Source: Rickettsia typhi
Lineage (GTDB): Bacteria > Pseudomonadota > Alphaproteobacteria > Rickettsiales > Rickettsiaceae
Reading direction: 5' to 3'
Assembly (NCBI GenBank): GCA_945875975.1
Contig: CAMCMD010000003.1
Location: 1-64,000 of the forward strand
Length of the DNA: 64,000 nucleotides
The position numbers and the translations under genes were made by a program. Below are positions 9,156 to 19,340 of this stretch, one piece after another. The notes under the pieces were generated by a model. It was given only the letters and a program-made list of their open reading frames with translations, was not told where the DNA came from and ran no database searches. Position 1 is the first letter of the stretch, and each line of letters begins with the position of its first letter.

Positions 9156-12100
9156 ATGAGAAATGTGCTAATTTGCAATATTATATTGTTTTTAGCCTAC
9201 TTTGTTCCTGGGAAGTTAGGGTATTTACTAGCGTTACCTCCTGATGCCTCAACTGCAATTTGGCCTTCATCAGGCTTTGCTTCAGCAGGCATTATATTGC
9301 TTGGATATAAAGCCTTACCAGGTGTTTTTTTTGGTTCCTTGATACTAAATTTGATAAATTTAAATCAAAAATTATCAATATTAGAAATTTTGTCACCGGC
9401 GGTATTTAACTATATAACTGCGCCTGGGTTTATTGCTCTTGGTGCCACTCTTGAATCTCTTACAGTATCATTTATTATCCGAAAATTTATCGGATTTCCT
9501 AGTTCATTATCACATTGGCGGGATGCTTTAATTTTGTTTTTGGGAGCGGGATTAATTGGAGCAATTCCATCACCAACCATTGGAATTACTATGTTTTATC
9601 TTAAGGGATATATTGCCTCTAGTGAATATTGGTATAGCTGGTGTTCTTGGTGGATTGGAAATAGCTTGGGAATAATTGCTATTACCCCGGTGCTTGTTAC
9701 TTTATTTTCACCAAAGAAATATATTAGTAATAAACGAAAAATATATATAGCTACTCCGCTTCTTGTAATGCTAACTTTAATTGCAGTGATTTTTACTAGT
9801 ACAAGTGAGTATGAGGTGAAAAAGCTCCAACAAAATTTAGATATGGAAGCGAGAAATGCTACAATTCGATTTGAGTATCAAATAGCAGTTAAAATCCAGG
9901 AGATAGAGTCGGTTAAGAATTTTTTCAATGCGTCAGAGTTTATTAATAGGTCAGAGTTCGGAGAATTTGTTAAGCACTTTATTAATAATCCTTACATTCA
10001 TTACGTAAGGTGGGCTCCTAAGATCAATGAAGATGAGGTATTATTGTTGCTGGAGCTTACTAAGAAAGAGGGCATAGAAAACTTTTCTATTAGGTCTAGT
10101 AAAAATAGTAAAGATCCAAAGCATATCCCAAAGAAAATTTATTATCCCGTATTATATTCAGAACCATATAATGGTGCTACAAATAAACTGGGCCTTGATA
10201 TATCGTCTATTGATAAGTACAAAGTTGCATTAAAAACTGCTGCTCAAAGCGGAAAAATTGTAATTGCGCGAATTCATAATAATACACAGCAAGACCAAGA
10301 TAACGTAATGTTTACAATTTTGGATCCAGTTTATAATAATAAAACTAAAATTTTGACTGCCGAACAAAGGGAAAAGAATATTAAGGGATTTATAGTTGGG
10401 AAGTATAAATTAAAGGGTATAATTGAAAATTTTTCTGAAGAATTAAAGCTAAAAGGAATTGAGATAACTATTTTAGATCATACTTCATCTCGAACAGACG
10501 AGAATATTATATATAAATCTTTTAAGAAAGCCTCGGGATTTTTATTATCAGCGTCAACTTCTATGGATATAGGACAAAGAATTTGGACGATTAAATTTGA
10601 ACAAACAAAAAAATATTTAGTTGCCAACAAAGAATGGCACCTTTGGTACTTGTTACTTGTTGGTTTGGGTATTCAGGTTTTAATTTCCATCTTAACTTTA
10701 ATTATTACTGGTTATTCAGATACTATTGAGGGTTTGGTTAAAAAGCAAACGTTTGATTTAAAAGAAAGTGAAACTAGATTTCAGTTAGTCGTTAAGGGTA
10801 CAAGAGATGGAATTTGGGATTGGGTTGATACTTCAGTGGAAAAGCAATATTGGTCTCCGCAGTTTTTTAAATTGCTTGGATACGAACCAAATGAGATAGA
10901 AGCTAAGCTCTCAAATTTTATGAAAATAATACATCCAGAAGACATTGAATCTGTTGAAGCAGTGTTTAATTCTCATACTTTCAAAGGAAGAACTTTTGAT
11001 ATTGAGTATCGTATGTTAAAAAAATCTGAAAAATATAACTGGTATCAGTTTAGAGGTATTGTCACGATAGATAGGAGTTCAGGTGTCAAGAGAATGACAG
11101 GATCTATTACAGATATAAGTTATAGAAAAAGTATTGAAAAGAAACTTAAACAAGCTAAAGAGGAAGCTGAATCGGCAACTAGGATGAAGTCAGATTTCTT
11201 GGCAACGATGAGTCATGAAATAAGAACTCCTATGAATGGGATAATAGGAACAGCCGAACTTGTGCTGGATACGGAGCTAACTCCCCAGCAAAGGGGTTAT
11301 ATGGATAATGTTCTTTATTCAGCTGAAAATTTGCTTGAAATACTAAATGATATTCTTGATTTTTCTAAGGTTGAAGCTGGCAAGATAGAGTTAGAAATGA
11401 GTCCATTTGACTTTAAAAAAGCGAGTCAAGAAGTTATTGATTTGTTGAGACCAAAAGCTTTGCAAAAAAATCTTAAATTGAGCTTAGTATATAAAAAAGA
11501 AGCCCAACAATACGTAGTCAGTGACTCAATGAGGATTCGTCAAATTTTATATAATTTGGTTGGTAATGCAATTAAGTTTACAGAGAGTGGAAGTGTTGTT
11601 ATTACAGTTGAAAATCAAGAGTCAGTTATTCCTCCAAGAGGGAAAGCGATATTACTGGTTTCCGTCCAAGATACTGGGGTAGGGCTTGCTAAAGAACAAA
11701 GACGTTCTATATTCAACAAATTTGTACAAGCTGATAGCTCAACTACTAGAAAATTTGGAGGAACAGGTCTAGGTTTAGCTATTTGTCAGATGTTAGTATC
11801 TATGTTTGGTGGGGAAATTAATGTAGATAGCGAGCCGGGGCAAGGGTCAATCTTTTCTTTTGCTCTGTTATTTGATATTGCTTCAAAAGATAGTATCGAA
11901 GATAAATCGATTCAAGTTAATAATGACGATCTAGATCATGGAATAACTACTCCAATTAGAGTAATTATGGCAGAAGATAACCGTATTAATGCTGAATTTG
12001 CCAAAGAAATGTTAGAAAAACTTAGATGTGAGGTAGTTGCAATAAGAAATGGTAGAGAAGCGGTAGAAATATTGCAGAACGATAGGAATTTCGACTTGAT

Positions 12101-12335
12101 ATTCATGGATTGCCAGATGCCAATCATGGATGGGTTTGAAGCAACTAAACAAGTTCGAGAATATGAAAAAAAGAGTAACTTAATACATATTCCTATTATT
12201 GCGCTTACTGCAAATGCAATGAAGGGTGATAAGGAAAGATGTATACAAGCTGGAATGGATGATTATTTGAGTAAACCAGTAAGACAGAAGGATTTTGCTG
12301 GGATAATTAGAAAATGGCTTGTTAATAAAGAATAG
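9156..12335 (+). CDS. Hybrid sensor histidine kinase (MASE1-CHASE-PAS-HisKA-HATPase-REC)
   Basis: 1059 residues. About 1-220 is a multi-helix MASE1-like membrane sensor (STAIWPSSGFASAGIILLG). About 225-500 is an extracytoplasmic CHASE-like domain between membrane helices. A PAS domain follows at about 540-665 (YWSPQFFKLLGYEPNEI, ITDISYRK). HisKA has the phospho-acceptor His687 (MSHEIRTPMNG). The HATPase has NLVGNAIKFTESG, DTGVGL and GGTGLGLAI. A C-terminal receiver has Asp985 (FMDCQMPIMDG) and LSKP. The domain order predicts His-Asp-His-Asp relay, and a free Hpt protein is encoded 218 bp downstream. All catalytic motifs look intact. CHASE domains usually bind small molecules; the ligand here is unknown. 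Confidence 0.93.
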   Translation: MRNVLICNIILFLAYFVPGKLGYLLALPPDASTAIWPSSGFASAGIILLGYKALPGVFFGSLILNLINLNQKLSILEILSPAVFNYITAPGFIALGATLESLTVSFIIRKFIGFPSSLSHWRDALILFLGAGLIGAIPSPTIGITMFYLKGYIASSEYWYSWCSWWIGNSLGIIAITPVLVTLFSPKKYISNKRKIYIATPLLVMLTLIAVIFTSTSEYEVKKLQQNLDMEARNATIRFEYQIAVKIQEIESVKNFFNASEFINRSEFGEFVKHFINNPYIHYVRWAPKINEDEVLLLLELTKKEGIENFSIRSSKNSKDPKHIPKKIYYPVLYSEPYNGATNKLGLDISSIDKYKVALKTAAQSGKIVIARIHNNTQQDQDNVMFTILDPVYNNKTKILTAEQREKNIKGFIVGKYKLKGIIENFSEELKLKGIEITILDHTSSRTDENIIYKSFKKASGFLLSASTSMDIGQRIWTIKFEQTKKYLVANKEWHLWYLLLVGLGIQVLISILTLIITGYSDTIEGLVKKQTFDLKESETRFQLVVKGTRDGIWDWVDTSVEKQYWSPQFFKLLGYEPNEIEAKLSNFMKIIHPEDIESVEAVFNSHTFKGRTFDIEYRMLKKSEKYNWYQFRGIVTIDRSSGVKRMTGSITDISYRKSIEKKLKQAKEEAESATRMKSDFLATMSHEIRTPMNGIIGTAELVLDTELTPQQRGYMDNVLYSAENLLEILNDILDFSKVEAGKIELEMSPFDFKKASQEVIDLLRPKALQKNLKLSLVYKKEAQQYVVSDSMRIRQILYNLVGNAIKFTESGSVVITVENQESVIPPRGKAILLVSVQDTGVGLAKEQRRSIFNKFVQADSSTTRKFGGTGLGLAICQMLVSMFGGEINVDSEPGQGSIFSFALLFDIASKDSIEDKSIQVNNDDLDHGITTPIRVIMAEDNRINAEFAKEMLEKLRCEVVAIRNGREAVEILQNDRNFDLIFMDCQMPIMDGFEATKQVREYEKKSNLIHIPIIALTANAMKGDKERCIQAGMDDYLSKPVRQKDFAGIIRKWLVNKE

Positions 12336-12552
12336 TGCAGTACATAGTAGAGAATAGCTAAATTGGTTGCACCCAACGTAAGTCAGGAAAATAGAATGTA
12401 CTGAAATACTTGTAAATGGCTTTATTATAATTAATAATAAAATTATGTACTAGGCCTTTGCCTACAAAACAGGACTTATCTATAGGGCTTATCTATTTGT
12501 ACGAAGCAATAATTTGTTAATATTAGTAACAATTGGATAAGAGGAATAAATT

Positions 12553-12918
12553 ATGACAAACGTACAGGTAGATATCATAAATATGAAGACTATTGCAGAA
12601 GCAAAAGCTCTTATGAATGATCGATTTCCTACGATGGTTAAGTATTTTCTTGAAGATATACAAATGTATTTAGAAGAAATCGAAAAAGCAGTTCAAGTAA
12701 AGAATGTAGAGATGGCAATTACTCCAGCTCATACCATAAAGTCTTCTGCAAAACAACTTGGTGTCGATAGGGTGTGTATTATTGCTAAGGATATAGAAGA
12801 ATTGTGCCGAAATATTCTTGAGAATGGGGGAGTAGGCTTTGCTGAGTTTGAAGCATTATATAGCCAACTAAAGAAAGAAGTGGATATTGCTACGCCAGAA
12901 TTAAATAAACTTTGCTAA
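12553..12918 (+). CDS. Hpt (histidine phosphotransfer) domain protein
   Basis: 121 residues, essentially a single Hpt four-helix domain. His60 in AHTIKSSAKQLG is the expected phospho-acceptor, with the typical following Lys and Ser residues. It can carry phosphate from Asp985 of the hybrid kinase to a receiver such as Asp64 of the REC-HATPase protein upstream. The start ATG has a good Shine-Dalgarno-like GAGG just upstream (about 12541-12544). The 217 bp before it hold no gene that I can see and may contain a separate promoter. Its stop overlaps the possible TTG start of spoT. Confidence 0.9.
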   Translation: MTNVQVDIINMKTIAEAKALMNDRFPTMVKYFLEDIQMYLEEIEKAVQVKNVEMAITPAHTIKSSAKQLGVDRVCIIAKDIEELCRNILENGGVGFAEFEALYSQLKKEVDIATPELNKLC

Positions 12919-15065
12919 TTAAATTTGTGGATCATCAAGAAGTTATCGATAAGTATAAATCTTACGGAGTAAAGCTTGATGAAGAAGTGATCAGGAAGGC
13001 AATTAATTTTGCTGTGAAATATCACGGAACCCAGCAAAGAGCTTCGGGTGAGCCGTATTATTACCACCCTCTTCAAGTAGCTGAAATAATAGCTGAAATG
13101 AGATTAGATTCTGACTCTATTGTAACAGCTATATTGCATGATACCATTGAAGACACTGATCTGACTATTGAGTGTATTGAAAAAAATTTTTCTAAAGACA
13201 TTGCCAAGCTAGTTGATGGGGTTACTAAGCTAACCAAAATTGAATTTAAAGCTGATAATGTTCGGCAGGTTGAGAATTTTCGTAAATTATTGCTTGCAAT
13301 GAGCGATGATATAAGAGTTTTACTGATAAAGCTGGCCGATCGTTTGCATAATATGCGTACTATTGACTTTATTAGTAAGCCTGAAAAAAGGGAGAGAATT
13401 GCTCTTGAAACAATGGAAATTTATGCTCCGTTGGCTGAAAGGATAGGGGTTCAGCAGATAAAAAGTGAGCTGCAAGATATATGTTTTCGAGTGCTTCATC
13501 CGGAAATTAGAGAGTCAATCTTAACCCGTTTTGAGAGCATTGAGAGCGGTAAAGAAAATTTTGTCGATCAAATTGTTCAACAGATAAAAAATACTATTTC
13601 TACTAATGGGATGGAAGCAGACGTTTCCGGTCGTAGGAAGACACCATATTCAACCTGGATGAAAATGAAACAAAAAGATGTTGGCATTGATCAGCTGTCT
13701 GATATTGTAGCATTTAGAGTAATTGTGGATTCAGTTGAAGATTGTTATCGCGCTTTGGGGATAATTCATGGTGCTTATAAAATGGTGCCAGATAATTTTC
13801 AAGATTTCATCAGTATTCCTAAAAATAATAGATACCAATCGCTTCATACGGTGGTAATTGGTCCGCTGATGCAGAAAATCGAGATACAGATTCGAACTCA
13901 AGAAATGCACGAAGTTGCTGAGCTTGGGGTGGCAGCTCATTGGCGATACAAACAGGGGCACATCGATCATGCAGATGGCAAGAAATATGCTTGGATCAGA
14001 GAGTTGCTTTCAATCTTGGATAAAGAGGCAGCTCCAGATGAGTTTATACAAAACACTAAGCTCGCAATGTATTATGATCAGGTATTTTGTTTTACTCCCA
14101 AGGGCAAACTTATAGCTTTGCCTAATGGAGCAACGACAGTTGATTTTGCGTATATGGTACATTCGGATATTGGAAATTCGTGTATCGGAGCAAAAGTTAA
14201 TGGCAGAATTGTCCCACTTAGGACTCAGCTTTTGAATGGAGATCAAGTAGAAATAATTACTTCTAAGAATCAAACAGCTTCTCAGTCATGGGAAAAATTT
14301 GTGATCACTGGGAAAGCAAGAGCAGAAATTAGGAAAGTAATTCGTGCTCAGCAATACGATCAATATGTCAAATTAGGTCATAATATCATCAGCAAAGCTT
14401 TCAAAGTAGCATCTATTGATGATGAATCCAAAGCTATTGATATTGCCGTTAAGTTTTTTGATAAAACCAAAGAGGATCTTTTCTTTGCAATTGGCGAGGG
14501 AACAATTACGAGAGAAGAAGTTATAACACAAGTACAACCGAAGAAGAGTAAATTAAGCTCTACACTATCACTGCTAAAGTTTGGTCGGAAAAAAACCCCT
14601 GAGAATAAACAAGATAATTCTGTTCCAATTAAAGGTCTTATTTCGGGTATGGTTATGCACTATGCAAAATGTTGTCACCCCTTACCTGGTGATAAGATTG
14701 CAGGAGTTATACATACTGGAAGCGGAGTGACTATCCATACTTCAGATTGTGAAATGCTGAATAATTTTGCTGGAATGCCTGAGCGTATAATTGATCTGAC
14801 ATGGGATAGTAACTCTTCCAATATCCCCTTTGTTTGTAGAGTAAATTTAGTACTTTTAAACGAAACTGCCGGTTTGGCCGTAGTTTCAACTGAAATCGCC
14901 AGAAATAGAGGCAATATTATCAATTTTAAAATCACTAGTCGTAATCCAGATTATTTTGAAATGAATTTTGATATTGAAGTTGATTCAGTAACTCATATTG
15001 AAAAAATTATTAACTCGCTTAAGACCAAAAAAGTAGTGCAGCACATTCAAAGAGCAAAATATTAA
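12912..15065 (+). CDS. spoT: Bifunctional (p)ppGpp synthetase/hydrolase SpoT
   Basis: 717 residues, the full family length. The hydrolase HD domain has His52, H76-D77 and E80-D81 (AILHDTIEDT). The synthetase domain has FQDFISIPKNNRYQSLHT and EIQIRTQEMHEVAELGVAAHW. A TGS domain follows (VFCFTPKGKLIALPNGATTVDFAYMVHSD, split here only for naming), then a conserved CCHPLPGD motif region and a C-terminal ACT domain. Both catalytic halves look intact, so it should make and degrade the stringent-response alarmone. The start is uncertain: TTG at 12912 overlaps the hpt stop, and GTG at 12927 is an alternative; no ATG fits. In Rickettsia, spoT is usually fragmented, so completeness is notable. Confidence 0.94.
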   Translation: MLIKFVDHQEVIDKYKSYGVKLDEEVIRKAINFAVKYHGTQQRASGEPYYYHPLQVAEIIAEMRLDSDSIVTAILHDTIEDTDLTIECIEKNFSKDIAKLVDGVTKLTKIEFKADNVRQVENFRKLLLAMSDDIRVLLIKLADRLHNMRTIDFISKPEKRERIALETMEIYAPLAERIGVQQIKSELQDICFRVLHPEIRESILTRFESIESGKENFVDQIVQQIKNTISTNGMEADVSGRRKTPYSTWMKMKQKDVGIDQLSDIVAFRVIVDSVEDCYRALGIIHGAYKMVPDNFQDFISIPKNNRYQSLHTVVIGPLMQKIEIQIRTQEMHEVAELGVAAHWRYKQGHIDHADGKKYAWIRELLSILDKEAAPDEFIQNTKLAMYYDQVFCFTPKGKLIALPNGATTVDFAYMVHSDIGNSCIGAKVNGRIVPLRTQLLNGDQVEIITSKNQTASQSWEKFVITGKARAEIRKVIRAQQYDQYVKLGHNIISKAFKVASIDDESKAIDIAVKFFDKTKEDLFFAIGEGTITREEVITQVQPKKSKLSSTLSLLKFGRKKTPENKQDNSVPIKGLISGMVMHYAKCCHPLPGDKIAGVIHTGSGVTIHTSDCEMLNNFAGMPERIIDLTWDSNSSNIPFVCRVNLVLLNETAGLAVVSTEIARNRGNIINFKITSRNPDYFEMNFDIEVDSVTHIEKIINSLKTKKVVQHIQRAKY

Positions 15066-15102
15066 AAAAAGATAGTGCTACAACAAAACGGGTTACGTAA
15101 AG

Positions 15103-15251
15103 TAGACCTCTTTCGAAACCCTACTTCAGATGGTAATTTATGCGTTGATTCGGTGCTTGAATCCTCACGTACATTAAAGTACGTTGCGGTTCTGCGCTCT
15201 CCGGCTTCTCCTATAAATTCCTCATCTGTAGCGAGTTTGGAAAGAGGTCTA
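15103..15251. repeat. ~149-bp palindromic repeat element (MITE/RPE-like)
   Basis: Terminal arms 15103-15119 and 15235-15251 are 17-bp inverted repeats with one mismatch (TAGACCTCTTTCGAAAC against its complement). The inverted similarity continues inward with small gaps to about 42 bp per side. An internal ACGTAC...GTACGT hairpin lies around 15170. Short open frames run through it on both strands, as seen in Rickettsia palindromic elements, but I do not call a gene. It lies just downstream of spoT. Confidence 0.75.
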
Positions 15252-15446
15252 GTGAACAACCGTTACCAAGTAGTTATATGTTTTAGGAAACTACGATTCC
15301 AGAAAAAAATTTGGTATTGGCATCAGGCTTAGATTTGGTATGACTGGATTATAGGTAAATAATTAGGGTTAAATATTAAGGATTAGCTTTACTTGGAAGA
15401 TTATCAAGTTTATTTTGTAACTATAATTTAATGATATTAGAGTTGT

Positions 15447-15836
15447 TTGTTGAAAATTAGAAAGATAATTGGTGTTGGCACTGACATAGTAAACATTAAG
15501 AGGATAGAAGCTATATTCAAAAAATACGGGGATAAATTCCTAAGTAAAAATTTTCATGCACTAGAAATAGCAGCCTTTAAGAACTTACCAGAGCATAAGA
15601 AACTAGGTTATTTAGCTAAAAGATTTGCGGCAAAAGAAGCGATAGCAAAAGCCTTTGGTATAGGTATAGGAGAGCACTTATCCTTTGTTGATATTGCTGT
15701 TATTGCCAATGAATTGGGAGCACCTAAGGTACAAATAGATTCTAGAAACAATGCAGGAATTAATGAATATGATATCCATGTTTCTTTATCGGATGATCAG
15801 CCATTTGCAGTTGCATTCGCCGTAATTACTAGTTAA
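15447..15836 (+). CDS. acpS: Holo-[acyl-carrier-protein] synthase
   Basis: 129 residues, normal AcpS length. It begins with the family motif IIGVGTDIVNIKRIE, containing the Mg-binding Asp, and has FAAKEAIAKAFG with the conserved Glu. It transfers 4'-phosphopantetheine from CoA to acyl carrier protein. No ATG precedes the motif: the start must be TTG at 15447 or 15450. In the window it stands between the palindromic repeat and murC, with more than 100 bp on each side, and is probably its own transcription unit. Confidence 0.93.
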   Translation: MLKIRKIIGVGTDIVNIKRIEAIFKKYGDKFLSKNFHALEIAAFKNLPEHKKLGYLAKRFAAKEAIAKAFGIGIGEHLSFVDIAVIANELGAPKVQIDSRNNAGINEYDIHVSLSDDQPFAVAFAVITS

Positions 15837-15965
15837 TATTGACCGATATTATACCAAGCTCATTATTTAAAGGTACAACGAATTTTATGGACCTCTTGTC
15901 TTTAAGATTGCGGGCTATTTAATCTGAGATGGGTAAGAATCAAAAATTTATGAGGGCTGTAGCCG

Positions 15966-17405
15966 ATGTTACTACTTGAACTGAAGAGAAAAAGAGGAAC
16001 GCTCGATACCATTCATTTTGTCGGTATTGGTGGTATCGGTATGAGTGGAATAGCAGAAATCATGCATAATCTTGGCTACAAAGTGCAAGGATCCGATTTA
16101 TCGGAAAGTCAAAACACCAAAAGGCTTCAAGAAAAAGGGATTAGAGTTGTAATCGGGCATGAAAAGCAAAATGTAAGTAATGTATCGTATGTTGTTATCT
16201 CCTCTGCGGTAAAGCCTGATAATCCTGAAGTTGTAGCGGCAATAGAAACTAAGATTCCCGTAATTAAAAGGGCAGAAATGCTTGCTGAATTAATGCGTTT
16301 AAAGTGCTCAGTAGCAATATCTGGATCACACGGAAAAACTACTACTACTTCGCTCGTTGCCTGTTTATTTGAAGCGGCTGGTCTTGATCCAACGGTAATT
16401 AATGGTGGGATAATCAACAACCGTAGTACAAATGCATATCTAGGAAAAAGCGATTATTTGGTAGTAGAAGCAGATGAATCAGATGCAACGTTTATTAAAA
16501 TTCCATCAACGATAGGTATTATCACTAATATTGATCCTGAGCATATGGATTACTATAAGGATTTTGACACTTTAATATTAGCATTTAAAAGCTTTTTCAG
16601 AAATTTACCTTTTTATGGTTTTGGCGTTGCTTGTATTGATCATTCAGTTGTTCGGAAACTAGTGGAAGAAGTAACAGAAAGAAGAATTATAACTTATGGA
16701 ATTGAGTCAACAGATGCTCATGTTATAGCGTATAATATTAAATCTGATACTTATTCTTCAACATTTGATATTAAATTTCAATTGCCAAATTCAGTCGGCA
16801 TGACAACAATAGAACACATAACAATTCCAACTCCAGGAAAGCACAATGTACTTAATGCATTAGCAGCGATTGCTGTTGGTATCGAGCTTGATTTTGGGAT
16901 AAAAGTAATCAAGAACGGATTTAAGGATTTTCAAGGAGTTAAAAGGCGCTTCACCCGAGTGGGGCAATATAGGGGTGCAGAAATAATTGATGATTATGCG
17001 CATCATCCCGTTGAAGTTGCTGCCACCTTAGCGACTGCTCGAGTTATTGCAGATAGTCGTGATGCCCGCGTAATTGCTATCTTTCAACCTCATAGATATT
17101 CAAGGCTTGAGAATTTGTTTCTTGAGTTTTCGCAATGTTTTAGTGATGCTGATGAGATCTACGTTATGGACGTATATGCAGCTGGTGAGCAGCCTATAGA
17201 GGAGATTAGTGGTGAAAATCTGACCAAATCTATACAAAAACTAGGTGGTAATGCAAAATACTTAAGAGATCATAGCGATATTCCTTCGATTATTAAGGCA
17301 ACTGCAGCAGAAGGAGACTTGTTTGTAATGATGGGCGCTGGAAGTATTAGTAGCTGGGCCAATCAGCTTCCAGAAAAATTGAAAGTAAATTCACTAGTGA
17401 AATGA
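15966..17405 (+). CDS. murC: UDP-N-acetylmuramate--L-alanine ligase
   Basis: 479 residues. N-terminal Rossmann region with [16 protein letters not shown], the ATP-binding loop [10 protein letters not shown], a central ligase region with EADESDATF, and a C-terminal domain with FQPHRYSRL, all typical of MurC. It adds L-Ala to UDP-MurNAc in the cytoplasm, the first step of the peptidoglycan stem peptide. It heads an overlapping operon with murB, ddl and ftsQ: its TGA overlaps the murB ATG. ATG 15966 is the only start that retains the N-terminal glycine-rich motif. Confidence 0.97.
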   Translation: MLLLELKRKRGTLDTIHFVGIGGIGMSGIAEIMHNLGYKVQGSDLSESQNTKRLQEKGIRVVIGHEKQNVSNVSYVVISSAVKPDNPEVVAAIETKIPVIKRAEMLAELMRLKCSVAISGSHGKTTTTSLVACLFEAAGLDPTVINGGIINNRSTNAYLGKSDYLVVEADESDATFIKIPSTIGIITNIDPEHMDYYKDFDTLILAFKSFFRNLPFYGFGVACIDHSVVRKLVEEVTERRIITYGIESTDAHVIAYNIKSDTYSSTFDIKFQLPNSVGMTTIEHITIPTPGKHNVLNALAAIAVGIELDFGIKVIKNGFKDFQGVKRRFTRVGQYRGAEIIDDYAHHPVEVAATLATARVIADSRDARVIAIFQPHRYSRLENLFLEFSQCFSDADEIYVMDVYAAGEQPIEEISGENLTKSIQKLGGNAKYLRDHSDIPSIIKATAAEGDLFVMMGAGSISSWANQLPEKLKVNSLVK

Positions 17406-18307
17406 CTTTTATGAAATTGCCAGTTGTTCGCGGGAAATACAGAGAGAACTACAACTTAGCTCATTTGACATGGTTTAAAGTTGGTGGGGCTGCTGATGTG
17501 TTATATAAACCTTTCGATGAAGATGATATAGCAGATTTCTTGAAACAAAATAATGGAAAGCTACCTGTTACTATCATTGGAGCTGGTTCAAATATAATTA
17601 TTAGAGATCGAGGAATTGAAGGAGTTGTTATTAAGCTTGGTAGTGGTTTTACTGAAATAGAAACCTTACCCAAAGGAGATCTTTTAGTTGGATCGGCTTG
17701 TTTGAATTTTAATTTGGCAAAATTTGCTCAGGCTAACAGTATAAAAGGATTTGAGTTTTTGGTCGGTATTCCAGGCACAGTTGGCGGAGGGGTTGCAATG
17801 AATGCCGGATCTTATGATTTCGAGTTTAAAGACGTAGTAAAGTCAGTTTATGCGCTAGATAATCTAGGTATTAAAATGCAAATTCCAGTTGAAGATATAG
17901 GTTTTGGTTACAGGAAGAATTCTCTACCAACAAATTTAATATATACAAAGGTAGTATTCCGAGGTGACTTGGGAGATGCTGATGAAATTAAATTGAAGAT
18001 GCAGGAGATTAATAAAAAAAGATCTAGTACGCAACCGATCACTGAGAAGACTGGCGGTAGTACTTTTGCTAATCCAGAGGGGGGAAAGAAAGCTTGGGAA
18101 TTAATTGACGCAGCTGGGCTTCGAGGGGCAAAAATAGGTGGTGCTTTGATGTCTACAAAACACTGTAATTTTATAATAAATCAAGATAATGCTACGGCAG
18201 ATGATATAGAAATGCTTGGCGAATTTGTTCGTAGCAAAGTTATGGAACATAGCGGCATTGAACTTAAGTGGGAAATTAAGAGAATAGGAAGAAATGAAAA
18301 AATTTAA
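17402..18307 (+). CDS. murB: UDP-N-acetylenolpyruvoylglucosamine reductase
   Basis: 301 residues. FAD-binding motifs [17 protein letters not shown] and [36 protein letters not shown], then the catalytic Ser region [10 protein letters not shown] and C-terminal Glu ([10 protein letters not shown]). It reduces the enolpyruvyl group to make UDP-MurNAc, the substrate of MurC encoded just upstream. ATGA overlap with murC on one side and a 14-bp overlap with ddl on the other imply translational coupling. Confidence 0.97.
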   Translation: MTFMKLPVVRGKYRENYNLAHLTWFKVGGAADVLYKPFDEDDIADFLKQNNGKLPVTIIGAGSNIIIRDRGIEGVVIKLGSGFTEIETLPKGDLLVGSACLNFNLAKFAQANSIKGFEFLVGIPGTVGGGVAMNAGSYDFEFKDVVKSVYALDNLGIKMQIPVEDIGFGYRKNSLPTNLIYTKVVFRGDLGDADEIKLKMQEINKKRSSTQPITEKTGGSTFANPEGGKKAWELIDAAGLRGAKIGGALMSTKHCNFIINQDNATADDIEMLGEFVRSKVMEHSGIELKWEIKRIGRNEKI

Positions 18308-19340
18308 TACGATTTATTTTGCAAAATCGAAGATAGTAGACTGTTCATTTAAGAATAGCATCATTCTTGATGAGTATGTAGAGAAAAATGGTCACGAAAT
18401 TGATCAATTCAAACTGAATGTAGCTAGTGATAAAAAATTTGTAGTTGTGGTTGGTGGGGGAATGTCTGCTGAAAGAGAAGTCTCGTTTATGTCTTCCAAT
18501 GGGATTGTAAATTCTTTACTTGAACTTGGGCATTTTGTAGTGTTTGCTGATATGGGAGCGGACATTGCTTATGTTTTACAAAAATTGAAACCTGATGTAG
18601 TATTTAACGGCTTGCACGGTACATATGGAGAAGACGGATGTTTGCAAGGAGTGTTAAATATTCTTCGTATTCCATATACTGGCCCTGGAGTTCTTGCTTC
18701 TGCAATAGCGCTGAATAAGAAAAAATCTCATTTTATTTGTAAAGCTAACGGGATTAACGTTGCTGAGGCAATATTTGTTAGAAAATCGGATAATATAAAA
18801 ACTGACCCTATGCCTAGACCGTATGTAATAAAGCCTTTGTTGCAAGGATCAAGTATTGGTGTTGAGATAATATTTGAAGAAGATGACTTTGTTTTTGCAA
18901 ACTATGAATTTGAATATGGCGATGAGATTATTGTTGAGCAATATATAAAAGGTAGGGAAGTACAAGTTGCCGTGTTAAATGGAGTTGCAATGGGAGCGCT
19001 CGAGATCAAATTGTTAAAAGACAAGCGTTTCAATGATTATGAAGTGAAGTACAGGCCTGGGTTTTCCGAGCATTTACTTCCTGCTCCTCTACCAGCTCTA
19101 GCGTATAATAAAATTTTGGAAATATCAGAGTATGCTTGTCGCGTCTTTGATTGTAATTCGGGCATAATGAGGGTAGATTTTATCTATGATGAAAAAGAAG
19201 ACAAATTTTATTTGCTGGAAGCCAATACTCTTCCAGGTATGACTTCAATGTCTATGTGCCCAGAGATAGTAGCTCTTAAGGGGATTTCTTATGTAGAACT
19301 AGTTGATCAAATCCTTGAATCTGCACAATTCGAAAAATGA
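18294..19340 (+). CDS. ddl: D-alanine--D-alanine ligase
   Basis: 348 residues. The ATP-grasp fold starts at about residue 50 with [15 protein letters not shown], normally near residue 5, so this protein has an N-terminal extension of about 45 residues or begins later. Other motifs: [39 protein letters not shown] and [14 protein letters not shown]. It makes D-Ala-D-Ala for the peptidoglycan stem. It overlaps murB by 14 bp and ftsQ by 4 bp. Similar N-terminal extensions are known from Rickettsia Ddl proteins, so the early start is acceptable. Confidence 0.96.
   Translation: MKKFNTIYFAKSKIVDCSFKNSIILDEYVEKNGHEIDQFKLNVASDKKFVVVVGGGMSAEREVSFMSSNGIVNSLLELGHFVVFADMGADIAYVLQKLKPDVVFNGLHGTYGEDGCLQGVLNILRIPYTGPGVLASAIALNKKKSHFICKANGINVAEAIFVRKSDNIKTDPMPRPYVIKPLLQGSSIGVEIIFEEDDFVFANYEFEYGDEIIVEQYIKGREVQVAVLNGVAMGALEIKLLKDKRFNDYEVKYRPGFSEHLLPAPLPALAYNKILEISEYACRVFDCNSGIMRVDFIYDEKEDKFYLLEANTLPGMTSMSMCPEIVALKGISYVELVDQILESAQFEK

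Noticed and set aside
15062-15332. Overlapping small frames on both strands near 15.1-15.3 kb
   Set aside because: They follow the palindromic repeat exactly and lack ribosome sites; the repeat explains them.
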